Source: Spisula solida
Lineage: Eukaryota > Mollusca > Bivalvia > Venerida > Mactridae
Assembly (NCBI GenBank): GCA_947247005.1
Contig: OX365953.1
Location: 4,903,001 to 4,967,000 of the forward strand
DNA: 64,000 nt
Direction: 5' to 3'
Positions 10,026 through 24,400 of this stretch are shown piece after piece. The notes below the pieces were generated by a model. That model searched no databases. It was given only the letters and a program-made list of their open reading frames with translations, and was not told the origin of the DNA. A program made the position numbers and the translations under genes. Positions within the stretch are counted from its first letter, which is position 1, and every line of letters starts with the position of its first letter.

Positions 10026-12460
10026 GGTCGTATTTAAAGACATGTCTCACTGTAGGTAAAACAAGAAAATAATGTACGACTATATATGCAGGAGCTTCTC
10101 AGTTCAATCAAAAAGGTTAAGCAGTTTTTCAGTTATATATATCAGAGCAACCCTCTAGACTGAATTGAGAAACTGTGTATCCGGAATACTATCATGGTAC
10201 AAGTGTCATACAATTCTACAAAATGGCATCAGATCAACCCTTATTACATCGGGCAAAGTAACAAAATCATATACCTGAAATACGAAAAACCTCGTATTTT
10301 AGCACTATAAGTAAACAAGCTCAATATTCCAGTACTGTCTGATATATATCAGCCATAAATCCTTTAAAATGGGTCCAACCAATGTGTGCCGAGGACATGC
10401 ACAACTTGACTTGTTACAGATCATTCTTACAAAGTTTAGTTGAAATCCAACTATTGGTAACAGAGAAATAGCGCAGGCAAAATTTGCAAAACCCCCGCTG
10501 TTCATTTTTGTATACATGGACAACATGACCATCCCTCATTTGATCCAGGAGAATAAGCATGGACAAACTTAGCGACATCCGTCCAGACAGATGTTCAGCA
10601 CAAAATCAATATGTCTCCCCCGTTATAAGTGGTCTCCTGGAGGTCAGACTGCAGCTTGAAAATAACTAACACAGTTTGAATTGAGACAAAAAATGTATGA
10701 ACAAACAAATGTACAAATGAACTTGTCAATGAAACATAATATACTTTCCAATTAGGATAATGTCACGTAAATGTGAGAGTGACGTTTTATTTCATGTATA
10801 CACAAAATACTATAACCATTGTCTGAAGAGGTAAAGTAAACATAGTATTTTAGTTTAGCTTTGAAATGATTTAGGTCTAGATAAGCATTTATAATTGGTT
10901 TTACACTGTTATAGTGGACTCAACCACTGCGTTGCTCAATTATTATCCTAACTGGACAGTAGGTTAATATTGGCACCATAAACAAATAATATTGTATGTG
11001 ACCTTCACCTTTGTATGTGACCTTCACCCTCAATGATTTATATCACACAGATTATTATGCTCAATATAGTTTCAAGTATATCGCCGACTTTGAATTAGAA
11101 GGTCGACCTTATAAGACTTATGCATATTTGAAATCTGCACCTGAAGGCGCTTCTTATGAGCCTATTTTCATGAAAATCGTAAGTGGTCATGTTGACCAAA
11201 CTGAAGTTAAAAGAGCTTGTTTGTCGATAAGGAAAGAGTAGTTTTCAGAGAATTTTTGATTTTGTACTTACGACCTTCTAATTCTAAGCCAGTGACAATG
11301 TAGTACAATGAAAGAAATTATATATAGTGACCGACATATACATGCCTGGTAATTACCAATATTTCTCAAGTCTGAAATCCCATTTTCAAAGCCTGAAATT
11401 CCACTTTTTAATATAGACAAAGAAGGAAAATACAGGATCATTCAAAAACCTGAAATCGGGGACAAGCCTGAAAAATATCAAGCCTGATTTAGTAACCTCC
11501 TCTTGCCCGAGTACATTCAACTTGAAGGGTTTCTGACACAACTGTAACAGCGAAACTTTTTAAATAACAAAAGATATTCGCAAGACATGTATGTCCCCAT
11601 GGCAGCCTAATAGTTAGAAATGGAAATGGTCACTTTGGTATCTAGGTCAAAATCTCAAAATATTCAAGATAAAACAGTTCCACAACATCACATAAATGTG
11701 TATTATAAAGGCCTGTAAACTCAATTAGATAACAAGAGATGTTTGTAAAACACGTATGCCCCCATGGCAGCCAAATAGTCAGAAATGGTAAAGGTCACTG
11801 TGACCTTGACCTTTGACCTACTGACCTCAAAATAAATAGGGGTCATCTACTGTTGATGACCAACGTCCATGTAAAGTTTAAGGATCCTAGGGCCAGACCA
11901 ACAGATAGACCGACATGTGCAAAGCAATATACCCCTTCATCAAAGATAGGGGGCATAAACACTTTCAATTGTAACAATTTAAGCTTACCGTACCATTCTG
12001 TCAAGTATGAAAACCCACCTCTACCAAAGTGAAATACAAAACACTCGAGTGATATTCACATAGCATTCATTGCATGTTCCCTATATTGCACCAAGCACAA
12101 ATAAGCATATGGCACTAGATTCAGTGTAAAAACATATTTTCCAGCCACTCAAGTACCCACTGAGGTAAATACATTTGACACAGCTTCAATTTTCCTGTCA
12201 CTACATGTCACCCCTGAAGTACTGAACTTGGACAATATCCAGGTTTACTGGTTACGATATAAACATGGTTTGATTATTAAAATTCAGCAAATGACACTTC
12301 AAAGGATCCTAACTCTCACATTTTTTAATCAAATAACTTTTATTTCCTGTAGAAATGTTCATTCTTTCTGATTCGGCAAATTCGGATTTCGTGATTATTG
12401 CGGAATTGTAGGAACACTGACTTTCACAAATTCAAACATATCAACACGTGGTAGATCTGT
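10026..12460. other. Repeat-rich region downstream of the ADAD-like gene
   Basis: Holds a family-D repeat (10305-10620), a dispersed repeat (11700-11960) with relatives at 5495, 33115 and 43230, and one low-confidence plus-strand exon candidate (11011-11241). An AATAAA on the minus strand at 12339-12344 could serve as polyadenylation signal for the ADAD-like gene ending at 12467. Confidence 0.45.
11011..11241 (+). CDS. Possible terminal exon of an unrecognised gene
   Basis: A 76-codon open frame with unusually balanced, protein-like composition for this AT-rich window (FELEGRPYKTYAYL, then GHVDQTEVKRAC) ending in TAG. A plausible splice acceptor (TATATCACACAG) lies at about 11050, so the coding part could be a terminal exon beginning there rather than at the ATG. 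I recognise no domain. No other plus-strand exons were found upstream, so it may equally be a chance frame or a fragment of a decayed repeat. Confidence 0.2.
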   Translation: MYVTFTLNDLYHTDYYAQYSFKYIADFELEGRPYKTYAYLKSAPEGASYEPIFMKIVSGHVDQTEVKRACLSIRKE

Positions 12461-12466
12461 CATTCT

Positions 12467-15400
12467 CTATTTTGCGAAGTCATTAATCTCTTTAGGTATC
12501 TGAATCCAATGTCCTAGTCCAATAGCGTATGTAAAGTCTCGGAATTTCTGTTTCGCGCACTGGTAATCTTCCGCCAAAGATTTCGCCTCAACATAGTTTC
12601 GTGCTACACGCATATCAGGATTTTTTAAAACATTACCAATGTCACGAAATCTGAATAAAAATGCTGCTTTACACAATCTACTAGAACATAGACCTTCAGT
12701 TTTACTGCTTCTAAATGGTGATCTGAAAATAAAATAAGCAAGTCACTAACAATTGCAAGCAATACAAATGTCCGCTACCAATTTGAAGCCACAACCTTTA
12801 AGTTATTTTCAATGTTTCTGTTGCCATGGCAACCACAATTTTTGTCTGAAGCATTAATTAATAGGTGTCATCCCAACATTGATCTCTACGCACTTACCAT
12901 AAATAGTCAAACTGAATATGCAAATCTTGTCCGTGGTTTGTTTAACTAAATAAAATATAGTAGTCTGAGGCAAAATCTTGCTTTTTGCCTGTTAGTGACT
13001 TAAATAAATTAAGCAAATATTTTCAATTATTTACCGATTTTAATCGATTGAATATGTTCGATTCAATTCGATTATCGATTTTGGTATGATTCTGCATCAC
13101 TAATCTCTACTATATATCAACATTAAATAAATCTCAATAATCATTTTCCGTAACTTACGCTTCAATGACTTTCCCTGAAAATCCATCAATAATCTCCGGT
13201 TTCTCGTCGCCCATTGACCAGTTGAGACTGTATGGTGTGATTTTACCTTCAGCTTCCTCGATGTGAAGAGTTACCGTTGAAAGTATCGGATGGTTGACAT
13301 GGTACGGACGAGGTAGATAATTGTTTAGATCTTCGTACACTCGACAACACATCGCTCGTGACATGTGACCGTGGTGATATTCTCGACCTGGAACAAATAA
13401 ATGTTTATGTTGGTCTGTTTGTTAATTTGGGCTTAACACAATTTCTAAATAATTTTTCTGTTGCACACGGTGGCAAATTCACCAAAATAGTTTTCTGTGA
13501 CCATTGTTTGTTTGTTTATTTGTGCTTAACACTATTGCTCAACGATTTTTCAGTTGTATACAGTGATATAATATTCACAAAACTAGTCTTGGATCATCGT
13601 TCTCATACATCAGTGGTTAGTCAAGTTCCCAGACTATGTTTCAGATGAAAGACAAGACTGCGTTCAGTAAACGCTTATGCCCCCTGTGGAAGCCTTGTCC
13701 ATAAATAAGTCTAAGTTCAAAATTAGGTCAAGGTGAAGGTCAAAATGGGGTCAGGTGATACAGGCATGTGGAGAGTGTTCATATACAACATCCATGCAAG
13801 AATGAAAGCTTTGTAGCAAGCCATAATGATGCTAGAAGAAACGGTCAATTTGGGTTAACCGGACGAACGAACGGACAGGTGAATCACTATATGCCTCCCG
13901 ATCTATCGATACGGGGGCATAAAAACACTGGTTGAACGAGAATGTGGACTCTATGCCTACCAATTCCCAGTAATCTTTCCACAATCAACCAGCAACTTCT
14001 CCACATGTGGAGGAAATCCACCATTGTAGTCATATTTTCTCAGAAGGGTGTTACCTGCCATGACTGGCAATTTTTCCAAGCATGTACATTTCATGTATTT
14101 ACCTTATCTCAATGCCGATACTTAACTGTAATTATATAATTATTTGAACCAGGCAATATCAGACATGGTCGCCCACTTGCATTCTCAAATTTGGAAAGTA
14201 TAATAATAATAATAATAAAGACTTTATTTACCGAAGGTGAAAACACATTAAGTTATATACATATTATATACACTTATTTCCAATGCGGTATCTTGTAATT
14301 TTTTTAGTATTGACCTATATCAAATGATTTCTGGGGACAAAACTTTTTTTCCCTACACCAACTGTTTGATTTGTTAAAATTCAGCTGATGAAATTTCAAA
14401 TGACCATAACTTTGTCAATTCTTTGAATATTTTCATCAAATAACTTTTATTTTCTACAGAAAAGTTCCTTCTTTCTTATACTGTAAATCCGGTTATCCAG
14501 ATTATTCTGGAATTGTATAACCCCTGGTTAATACCGTCGGGCAAAAACTTACCTAGAATGATAGATTTGATGTACACAGGTTTAAGAAAAGCGCTGAATA
14601 ATCCACCTTGGACCCCGAGAACATTCCACTGCAGTATTTTATCACTACATGACATCATCAGCAGGTCCTCAGCCCCGTCCTGTAAACTACTAAAATCTTG
14701 TAAAGGTGGCTGTTCCTCCTCCACACAGACCACCTCTCCTGTTCAACATGAAAGTGAATAAAACAAGTTTATTAAACATTTCAGTAAGCCCATGTAATCA
14801 TACAATGCATACATTACGCACTTACCTCAAAATCGCAAGTACAGCCCGCGTATTTATCAACCCAAAATCACAAAAATACGGAGCATGCTCTCCACAGGTG
14901 TACCTGTATTCATTTTCTTCTAAGTCTCTATAATTTTCTTCCAATTTTTATCATATACCAATGTCGTATCAGAAATACTCCGAAATAGAAACTTGCCGGA
15001 AAAACTTGAACATGAGGACACCAAAACTTACACTTTAAATAATCAAGCTAAAGTACATCATTCTGAGTACTTTTCCTCTTGCTTTTGAATTTCACAAATA
15101 TAAATATACCAAATCACCCATGAGATTGTGAGCTCATACGTACAGATAGATGTAGAACAAGACAGAAAGGGTATAACTTACCGTCTTCATTTTTCACAGA
15201 GAACCAACCCGGTAGATCCTCACTGAATGCTGGATAATGTGCTCCATCATACAACTTATCTTCCTCCAGTCCTGTTAGAGTTCTACATGGTCTACAATAT
15301 CAACATTAATAATTTAATACTTAGATTACTGTAAAATCATTTAATTTCATGGGACGAAATTTTGTGGTTGAGGAGAAAAAGACCATTAATTTTTGTGGGG

Positions 15401-18400
15401 ACGTAATTTCAAGGATTTCGGATTTCATAAACAAGAGGATTATAAATCCTGTGGCGCTCATCTGCTAAACATGACCAAACTTTGAAATACACTTCTATGT
15501 CTTGATTACCAACTAAATTGACAGTTGAAAGTTTTCACACTTATGTGACAGAGCGATCAGGCGATGTGATGGTGCTGTGGTCAAGTGGTTAAAGCCTAAG
15601 ATGTGTGATCACAGGAATTGTGTGATTCACCAGACCCAACTTCATACTTGGCCTAAAGATCATCAAAATAAACATTTTGAACAAACTTCATGAAGATTGA
15701 AGCAAACATGTGGCCTCTATTTGACTATTAGGCCTAGTGACCTTGTTTTTTACCCAACATGACCCAACTTTGAACTTGACCTTAAGGACATCAAGATAAA
15801 CATTTTGACATTACAGAATATGAAAGCCGCAGCCGTGATCTAGTGCTTAATGCACTTGATTTGTAAACTGGGGAACCAGGTTTGATTCCCCGTTGACAGA
15901 CAGCAGTTTATAATTCATTTCAGAAGGACAATTGTCTAACCAATCAGAAAGCAGTTTATGTTTTGTTTCAGGACAATTTTATAACTAATCAGAAAGCAGT
16001 TTATAACTGATTTCAGAAAGAAAATTACCTAACCAATCAGAAAACAACTTATACTTATTTTCTGAGGACAATCATCTAACCAATCAGAAAGCAGTTTGTT
16101 TTGTTTCCGGTTAATTTTCTAACCAATCAGAAAGCAGTTTATAATTGATATAGGAAAGACAACCAATCAGTGAAGAGCTTACATGTCAAGACAATCTCTA
16201 TAGTCACCAGGTGGAGGCTGACTCAAGAATAAATGTAAGGTAATATGTTCCTTCAGTTGCAGTAATCCTGGTGTTCTACTCTCCTCTAACACTGACAGTA
16301 CCTTGCTACCATCAAAATAACTCTTGGCTTCTTTATGGAAATATCTACAAAAAAAGAAAAGTCCTACATGAAGTTAAAGTCTATTTTTCTCCCCTTACGC
16401 CAGAGGTGATTTGCAAATCTAGCGGGGATTAATACTGAATGGCCACACACTTACACCTATCTCAGTAAAACGAAAACATACAACAAAGTCTATTTTCAGA
16501 CATGTGTCGGTTCAGCCAACTATAGATTTACTCTTCTATCATTGAGTTGCAAGTCAGCTGTTACACTCAAGAATGAAATAAATAGACATCTAGCTTTCCC
16601 AATAAACTTCGTTTTTTTATACAAAAACATATGATGTTTCCCTCCACCCACCAAATACTATTGAGTTCTCGTTCCCCATTCATTTTTCCTAGAAAAAGCT
16701 CGAAATTCAAATAAAGTTAAGCAACATACTTAAGCAAAGCTCTTCTAGCAATGGCTACAGCAAAACTGTCTAACACGGATCTTCCGTCTGTAACAATGTT
16801 CTCACATGACAAACAAGTATTTCCCGTTCCAAATGCAACAATTTCACCGTCGTCATTCACTGAAACAGGGAACAACATGACAGAAAACAGTAAAATCATT
16901 AAATTTCATGGAGTTAAATGTTGTTGATTTTGGTAAAATGACAATTTCATAGCGTATGTAAATGCCAAAGGGATTCGACCCAATAAAAATATCTTTCACA
17001 TCTATACTATGAATAAGGATTTCTCTGCTTTATCGAAGGCCGTTTTCTAGTTTCTGTCTGTGCAGGATTGTGTCGTCAAACCAGGTTTTACGCATTTTGT
17101 GAACATTCTATGCTCGACATAGGCGACATTGTGTACGTGTATTGATAAAAGTTCTATTTTTTATGTATAATATTATATTGTCTTGAAGTGTGCAGTGCTA
17201 ATTAAATGATTGCATTCGGCTTGTTTAAAATATTGGACATAATGTTGAGTTGGGTACATGAGGGCCAGTCATAAACTAAGATCCCTGTCTTAGATATTGG
17301 TAGTATAGATGTGAAAGATATTTTTATCGGGTCGAATCCCTTTGGTAAATGCATGGATTTATAGGACAATAGAAGGATTCGCTAGTAACTCATATTTGAC
17401 ATCGTATGGATTTAATTTCCTGGGCTGGTATTCACAAAGCATCTTAGCTGAAAACTTAAATATTTTGACTTAAGTTAAAAGTTAGTATTGCGTGTATCGT
17501 GCACAAATTGAAGATTAACCCATGTTTTCTTAGTGATTATAGTAGCTCTTTACATAATGATTTAAACCTATGCAAAAAATCAATAATATTGATTGTCATG
17601 TTAGGCTGACTTTCGTTAGAAATTTTCGTGTTTTTAAAAAAAATCTAAGTTTTCTACTAAGATGCTTTGTGAATACCAGCCCTGGTCAAGTTCATACACA
17701 AACTCGTAGAGTTTTTGACAAAAAAAACCGTATGTCTCCCATAAATGGGCCCGGCCGTAACTCTGGCAATTATCATCTTGTCTAAAATTCCTGACAACAT
17801 GCACAACTATGCTTAGAACCAAGTAATTACGCAAAGTTTCGTAGAAAAGCAACAAATGGTAATTGAGAACAAGCGTACACAAACTTTGTGACGTTCATGG
17901 ATCCATCTAGACATACAGAGATGTCCATCTAGACATACAGATATGTCCATCTAGACATACAGAGATGTCCATCCAGACATACAGAGATGTCCATCCAGAC
18001 ATACAGAGATGTCCATCCAGACATACAGAGATGTCCATCTAGACATACAGAGATGTCCATCCAGACATACAGAGATGTCTATCCAGACATACAGAGATGT
18101 CCATCCAGACATACAGAGATGTCCATCCAGACATACCGAGATGTCCATCCAGACATACAGAGATGTCCATCCAGACATACAGAGATGTCCATCCAGACAT
18201 ACAGAGATGTCCATCCAGACATACAGAGATGTCCATCCAGACATACAGAGATGTCCATCCAGACATACAGAGATGTCCATCCAGACATACAGAGATGTCC
18301 ATCTAGACATTCAGCACAAAATCTCACCCACTACATGCACTATACTGTAAATCATTTTTTTTTGCAAGAGTTGTATTTTCACTAATATCCGCAAGGATGT

Positions 18401-21400
18401 TGACATGCGAAATAATTATTCTTGCGAAAATTTTGCAATACAAAGTTGGAAATTGGACATTGTCAATCATGAATAACACGCATTAAAAATTTTCGCGAAC
18501 AAAAAATCTTGAAATTTATAGGAAAATCATGAAATAAAAGTTACGCGAAAAATAAGTGATTTATAGTATGTGAGAGACATGATAAACAATTACCTGCCCG
18601 CTTGATTACGAAAGCTGCGAAGGAATGTTTTGCTGTGGCCAGATCAGGTAATAGCTTGCATTGGGACAGTAGATCTCCTAATTTCTTGTAACATGCCTTG
18701 GCTATCACATTTTCCAAACAATCTTTTTTTGTGTTCAACTGAAAAAAGACAGATGACAAGCACATCGATTGGTTACTTAGGTTGAACACCATTAAATTTT
18801 CTGAACAATTTTTCAGTTATATACGGCGGCAGAATCACCCAACATTTTTTCCTGGACTGTAGCCTAACCAGTAATAATTTACTACTCCGAAAGTAACTGG
18901 CAACTTCTTCAAATGTAAAGGAAAATCAACATTGTCGTCAAATTTTCATGGAAGGGTATGACATGTCGCGACCGGGAATTGACCCCAGATGATGGCATAC
19001 GAATCTAGTGGACTAACCTCGGCCATGGCTCAATCTAGTAAGGTTTTATCAAAATTTGCCAAGGGGCTTAGGAGGAGAGATTTCAACAAATTGTTGACAT
19101 TGAGAAACTCCCAAACTGACCATACATGATGTACTGAAGGCACTCGAGCTCACCTTAAGCACTAAACAACAAAAGCTGAGCGAGAGTTATACAGGGGTTC
19201 CATTTAAATCGGGAGCGAAGGGGCTTTGACCTTTTAAATTTCCAAAAAGCCACATTTTGATTTTGGGTTCAAGGGTCATTTTCAATTAGAATCATGGGTA
19301 TTTCGCCTATAAAATGGGAAAATTTAGTCAGAAGTATCAAAATGACCCTTCAGATGCTAGAGGAACCCCTGGTTATAACAAGTTATCTATTTATTCTTTT
19401 TAAATGCCAAGCATAGCCTTTATTTGCCAGTCAGCTTTCTGCTGAAATATACTGGGTATATATGTGTGCTTCCATCAGGATTTGAACTTGGGTTGCCAGA
19501 TTATACGGCAAGGGCGCTTACCACTTAGCTATGGAGTTATTGGACTTACCTCGTCGGACATATGTAGTATATCAATGGCTTCCTCTAACGCTTCACGTCG
19601 TGCATCACGTTTTGTTTTACCTACTTTCTCACTAATAACCCTACCACCTATAACAACTTTAGCGGTAAACCTGCAAATATAATCAATGTCCGAAATAACC
19701 CTACCACCTATAACAACTTTAGCAGTAAACCTGCAAATATAATCAATGTCCAAAATAACCCTACCACCTATAACAACTTTAGCGGTAAACCTGCAAATAT
19801 AATCAATGTCCGAAACAACCCTACCACCTATAACAACTTTAGCAGTAAACCAGCAAATATAATCAATGTCCGATAGAGCTGCTATTGATCCGATCTAAGG
19901 CATATCGACGATTCTGATATATCGGAAGACAAGTATTGATGATACATCGATATGTCAATTTGCACATATATAGAAGAACCAGTCCCAGTGGTCACGATTC
20001 ACTTAGCTGGTTGACACAGCTAAATTCGGTATAAATTCAGCTTTTGAAAATAGCAGCTTCGGTTCAGTTTCGACTTGACCCATTTTGTTAATTTCCATTT
20101 CACCAAAAAAAGTGATTTGTGCAGGAAAAAAGAGGATTTTGGGTGGTTCCATTCATTTACCTGTATCCATGGTGATATTTTGAAATGTGAATCGATCATC
20201 AAGCAGCCAACAAATATCGTCTATACATCGATATTGATTCTATCAGCTCTAATATCTAACCATTGTACCACGACCCTGACCTTTATCAATCTTATACAAC
20301 TGTACTGTAAAATCAGGAATTTTTCTCAGTCAAAATTAGAAAACTTGTTACTCTGAATGATATACAGTGCCACCTCTCTAGAGCATCACCCTTTGGGAAA
20401 CATTAAAGTTGGTTGCTGTCAGAGGTGAAAGTAAAAGTGAAGTGCTACTTCTAGAATAAAATAACAAAGTAGCTAAAGTGTTATTTTGCAAGTGATATCA
20501 AAGGGATTCGACCCGATAAAATATCTTTCACATCTATACTATGAATACATAAGACAGGGGTCTTTCTTAATGACTGGCCCTCATATACCCAACTCAACAT
20601 TATGTCCAATATTTTAAACATGCCGAATACAATCATTTAATTTGTACTGCACACTTCAAGACAATATAATATTATACATAAAAAATACAACTTTTATCAA
20701 TACACGTACACAATGTCGCCTGTGTCGAGCATAGAATGTTCACAAAATGCGTGAAACCCGGTTTGACGACATAACCCTGCACAGACAGAAACTAGAAAAC
20801 GGCCTTCGATAAAGAAGAGAAATCATTATTTAGACACGATCTCAAGAAATTAGTATGACGATTTGGTAGAGGAACATATTTGGATTAACTCACCGACACT
20901 CGTCCGTTTCTGTACAGCTTAGCTAGACGAAAGCAGCAATTCAACAACATTGACTAAAAACAATTCGCCGACTTTTGCCATTTTGACAGTAACAGCACGG
21001 CTTTTGTTACGAGTAATTTGATTGGCCGAAGAGTTGCATGGTATTACCCGAACACCAATCATTTTCTATATTGTCACATGATTCGTCACGTGATACTACA
21101 ATGGTCGAAATGAATGTAAATATGAGAAATTCAATATCAGTTCTCCCTGAACTCGGATTATCGTCTATTTAAGCGGAACAGAAACATATAGGTGGCGGTA
21201 AGTTGCAAAAAATATGTCCCACTATCAAATCGTCGTACTAATATCCTGAGATTGTGTGTAAATAATGATTTATCTTCTTTATCGAAGGCCGTTTTCTAGT
21301 TTCTGTCTGTGCAGGGTTATGTCGTCAAACCGGGTTTTACGCATTTTGTGAACATTCTATGCTCGACACAGGCGACATTGTGTACGTGTATTGATAAAAG

Positions 21401-24400
21401 TTGTATTTTTTATGTATAATATTATATTGTCTTGAAGTGTGCAGTACAAATTAAATGATTGTATTCGGCTTGTTTAAAGTATTGGACATAATGTTGAGTT
21501 GGGTATATGAGGGCCAGTCATAAAGAAAGACCCCTGTCTTATGTATTCATAGTATAGATGTGAAAGATATTTTTATCGGGTCGAATCCCTTTGAGTGATA
21601 TGTGGCGAAGGTTAGAACTCCGACCTACAACGCTCTAAATCATTAAATATATTTACATTTTAAATTTTTAACAGTAGCCACAATTTAAAGCATTTCATGG
21701 CATCCCTATTTGCATTCTGCATTAGTTATTAATAACCAATAGTAATTCATAAATATATACCCAAAGGGGCCCAACTCTTCTGGCACTTCAACAGAACCCA
21801 TTTTTCTCGTCATTTTACAATAATTCTGGAAGATTTTCTCGGCGCTCATTTTCTGTGGTGGCGGCTCATATTCACCGTTGGGTACAACATTCTGTGTCAT
21901 AATAGAAACATAGGGACTTAATTACAAGAGAAGTTCGTAAATAACGTTTTACACTCATAATGGCGACAGTGGCCAAGTTGTTAGGGCCTCCAAATCAATA
22001 CACAAAATATCGAAGCGCGCATTATAGAGTAAATTTATAAGTCAAATTCTTCTTTGACTTTTCGGTAATAGTTGGTTTTACAAGTGATAAACGCAATTTT
22101 GTTGTATGCAAACCAAGACACTCCAGTTTCTGGGAATGACCTTTTAAACCTAAACAAACCATAAACGTAACAACACCTATCGGAAACAGCATTAAACCTG
22201 AATAAACGGAACAAAACCAATCATATGTTGGGGTATAATGACGTACCTGATTAGTCCTGTTATACTGTACTTGTTTCTTCCTGTTATATAATACTTGCTC
22301 TTGTGGGGGTTCTGAAACATGAACATGGTATAACTAGAAGAGTTTATTATTTGCTATCAATGGATTATGAAGATGTTTCAGTGAAAATAATAGAGAAAAT
22401 AACAGTGAAAATACCACTTTGTTATTTTCACTGTTTTAGAAGCTGGTTTCAGTATCATGCAGAAAAAGACACGTAATGTCAACGACGCCGGGCTTTAAAA
22501 TATGGGTGACGTCATCATGGCGTCATAATTCTCACATTGTGACGATCCAATTTAGACGTGATTTTTCCAATTAAGCCAATTATGGTACATTTTTAAGAGA
22601 AATTGAGGTATGTAATAAACAGAAAATTTGTTGATTTTTGGTGCAAGATCAATTTTATTTCACTCGTGATCACAGAAAATGAAATTTTCACTCGTGGCTA
22701 CGCCACTCTTGAAAATATTGATTTTCTGTGACCACTCGGTGAAATAAAATTCGATCTTACACCAAAATCAACAAATATCCTCTATTCATTACACAAAGAT
22801 GTATGTCTCCCACAAAGTGTGACGTAATGATTGAGGGATAACTTATTATATAATATTGATTTCAATAAACTTCCTATCCACCATGCATAAATATAGGTTC
22901 AACTTATAACTTGTTTAGTAAATTAATGTATTTAAATATACACTAAACTGCCTTCGGCACACATGTACACTGTATCAGGAAATGGCTTATTAAATACAGT
23001 GCCCACCAAAAATAAGAATACAGTAAAAAATTGATGCCAAATTTAACTTGGTTAAATTATTTAATATCCTTTTATCAGACAGTCACAATTATACATGTTT
23101 CTAAAACTACAGTTACTACATGAGTAAAAAAAAATCAAAATAAAGATGAATATGTTCTGAATTTAAATACCCATGTGATCCAAAATGCTGATTTTTCCAT
23201 CTTTTTGTGACTAAGTTACCATTCAAGTGGGACAATATTTTGCACCTAGGGTAACAATTATTGTATGGTCTTTAAATTTAATAAACAAAAATATTCCTTT
23301 TCCATCAAAAATATTGTTGTTTCACTGTTTTACAAATAGTGTTATTACAGACAAGTAAATGGGGGAAATAACATTTGTATACTTATTTTTGGTGGGTAGT
23401 GTATATGATAAATATAACATACACCAAGTTACTGGGAGATGGAGTTCAGTTGAGTTTGAGAGTTGAAAGTTAGAAGTTTGGTTGGGCAGTCCGATAGCGA
23501 CAGTTAGGTGGGGCCGTCAACAAAGGCCCTTAATTTTGGCAAAAATTGATGCAGTCATCTATACATTGAGGTTGTTAACCTGTGAAGGTTTAAAGAAATT
23601 CCATTCGATAGTTTATGACCAGTTCAACACTCTTGCTTTACCAATGTCAACAACAATGCTATATGCCTAGCCCCCACTTATTTATAAACGAGAGTGAGGG
23701 GCACAAAAATCTACAAATTATTACTTAGGCCGAACTTAAAATATGTTTTGTTTCCCCTTCCTGACCCAAGTAGATTTAGAATGGGTAGATAGGTAGGTTA
23801 AAAAAATTTTTTTGAATTGTTTCAGAATGATAGTTACTGGTCAAGTCTTACAAATAAGGAAATTTAGCAATAACTAAGGGGAAAACCAAGTCTTACATTT
23901 AAAATTAATAGGTATTTAATTTATTAGTAAGAAACAAGCTTTTATACAAATAATAACATTTTTCATCTCCAATATTTCATAAAAAGGTTTTATTTCAATT
24001 TGGACAATGAAATATTATGGGTAGGGCCGTTTTTTTCGGGTAGGTAGGGGAAACAAACAATATTCTATTTTAGTCCTAATCATTACCTTCTCCATAATCC
24101 TCGAACGTTTCTTCGCCCAGTATAATATTGAACGCAATCCTCGCCGAGGCTGTTTTAGCATCTTTCTTGTTCTTTCCCGTCCCCTGAGGATATTCTAAAT
24201 CGCTTACTATACAGGCCGACGCAAACTTATTGGCTAGCGAGTAGTTCTTCACAGGAACCTCAATAAATGATATACTTTTCCTCGTCATTGAACAGTACTC
24301 TGTTAGGGCACTGATGGGCTGGAAGGAATAACATACCAGTATAATAGCAGGAGTGAACACAGTGATTTTTTTCGCTTCTTTGGGAAAGGGTCCGTTCAGA

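Noticed and set aside
17951..18385. Long open frames on both strands with repeating peptide units
   Set aside because: Product of a stop-free 22-bp satellite; open in multiple frames simultaneously.
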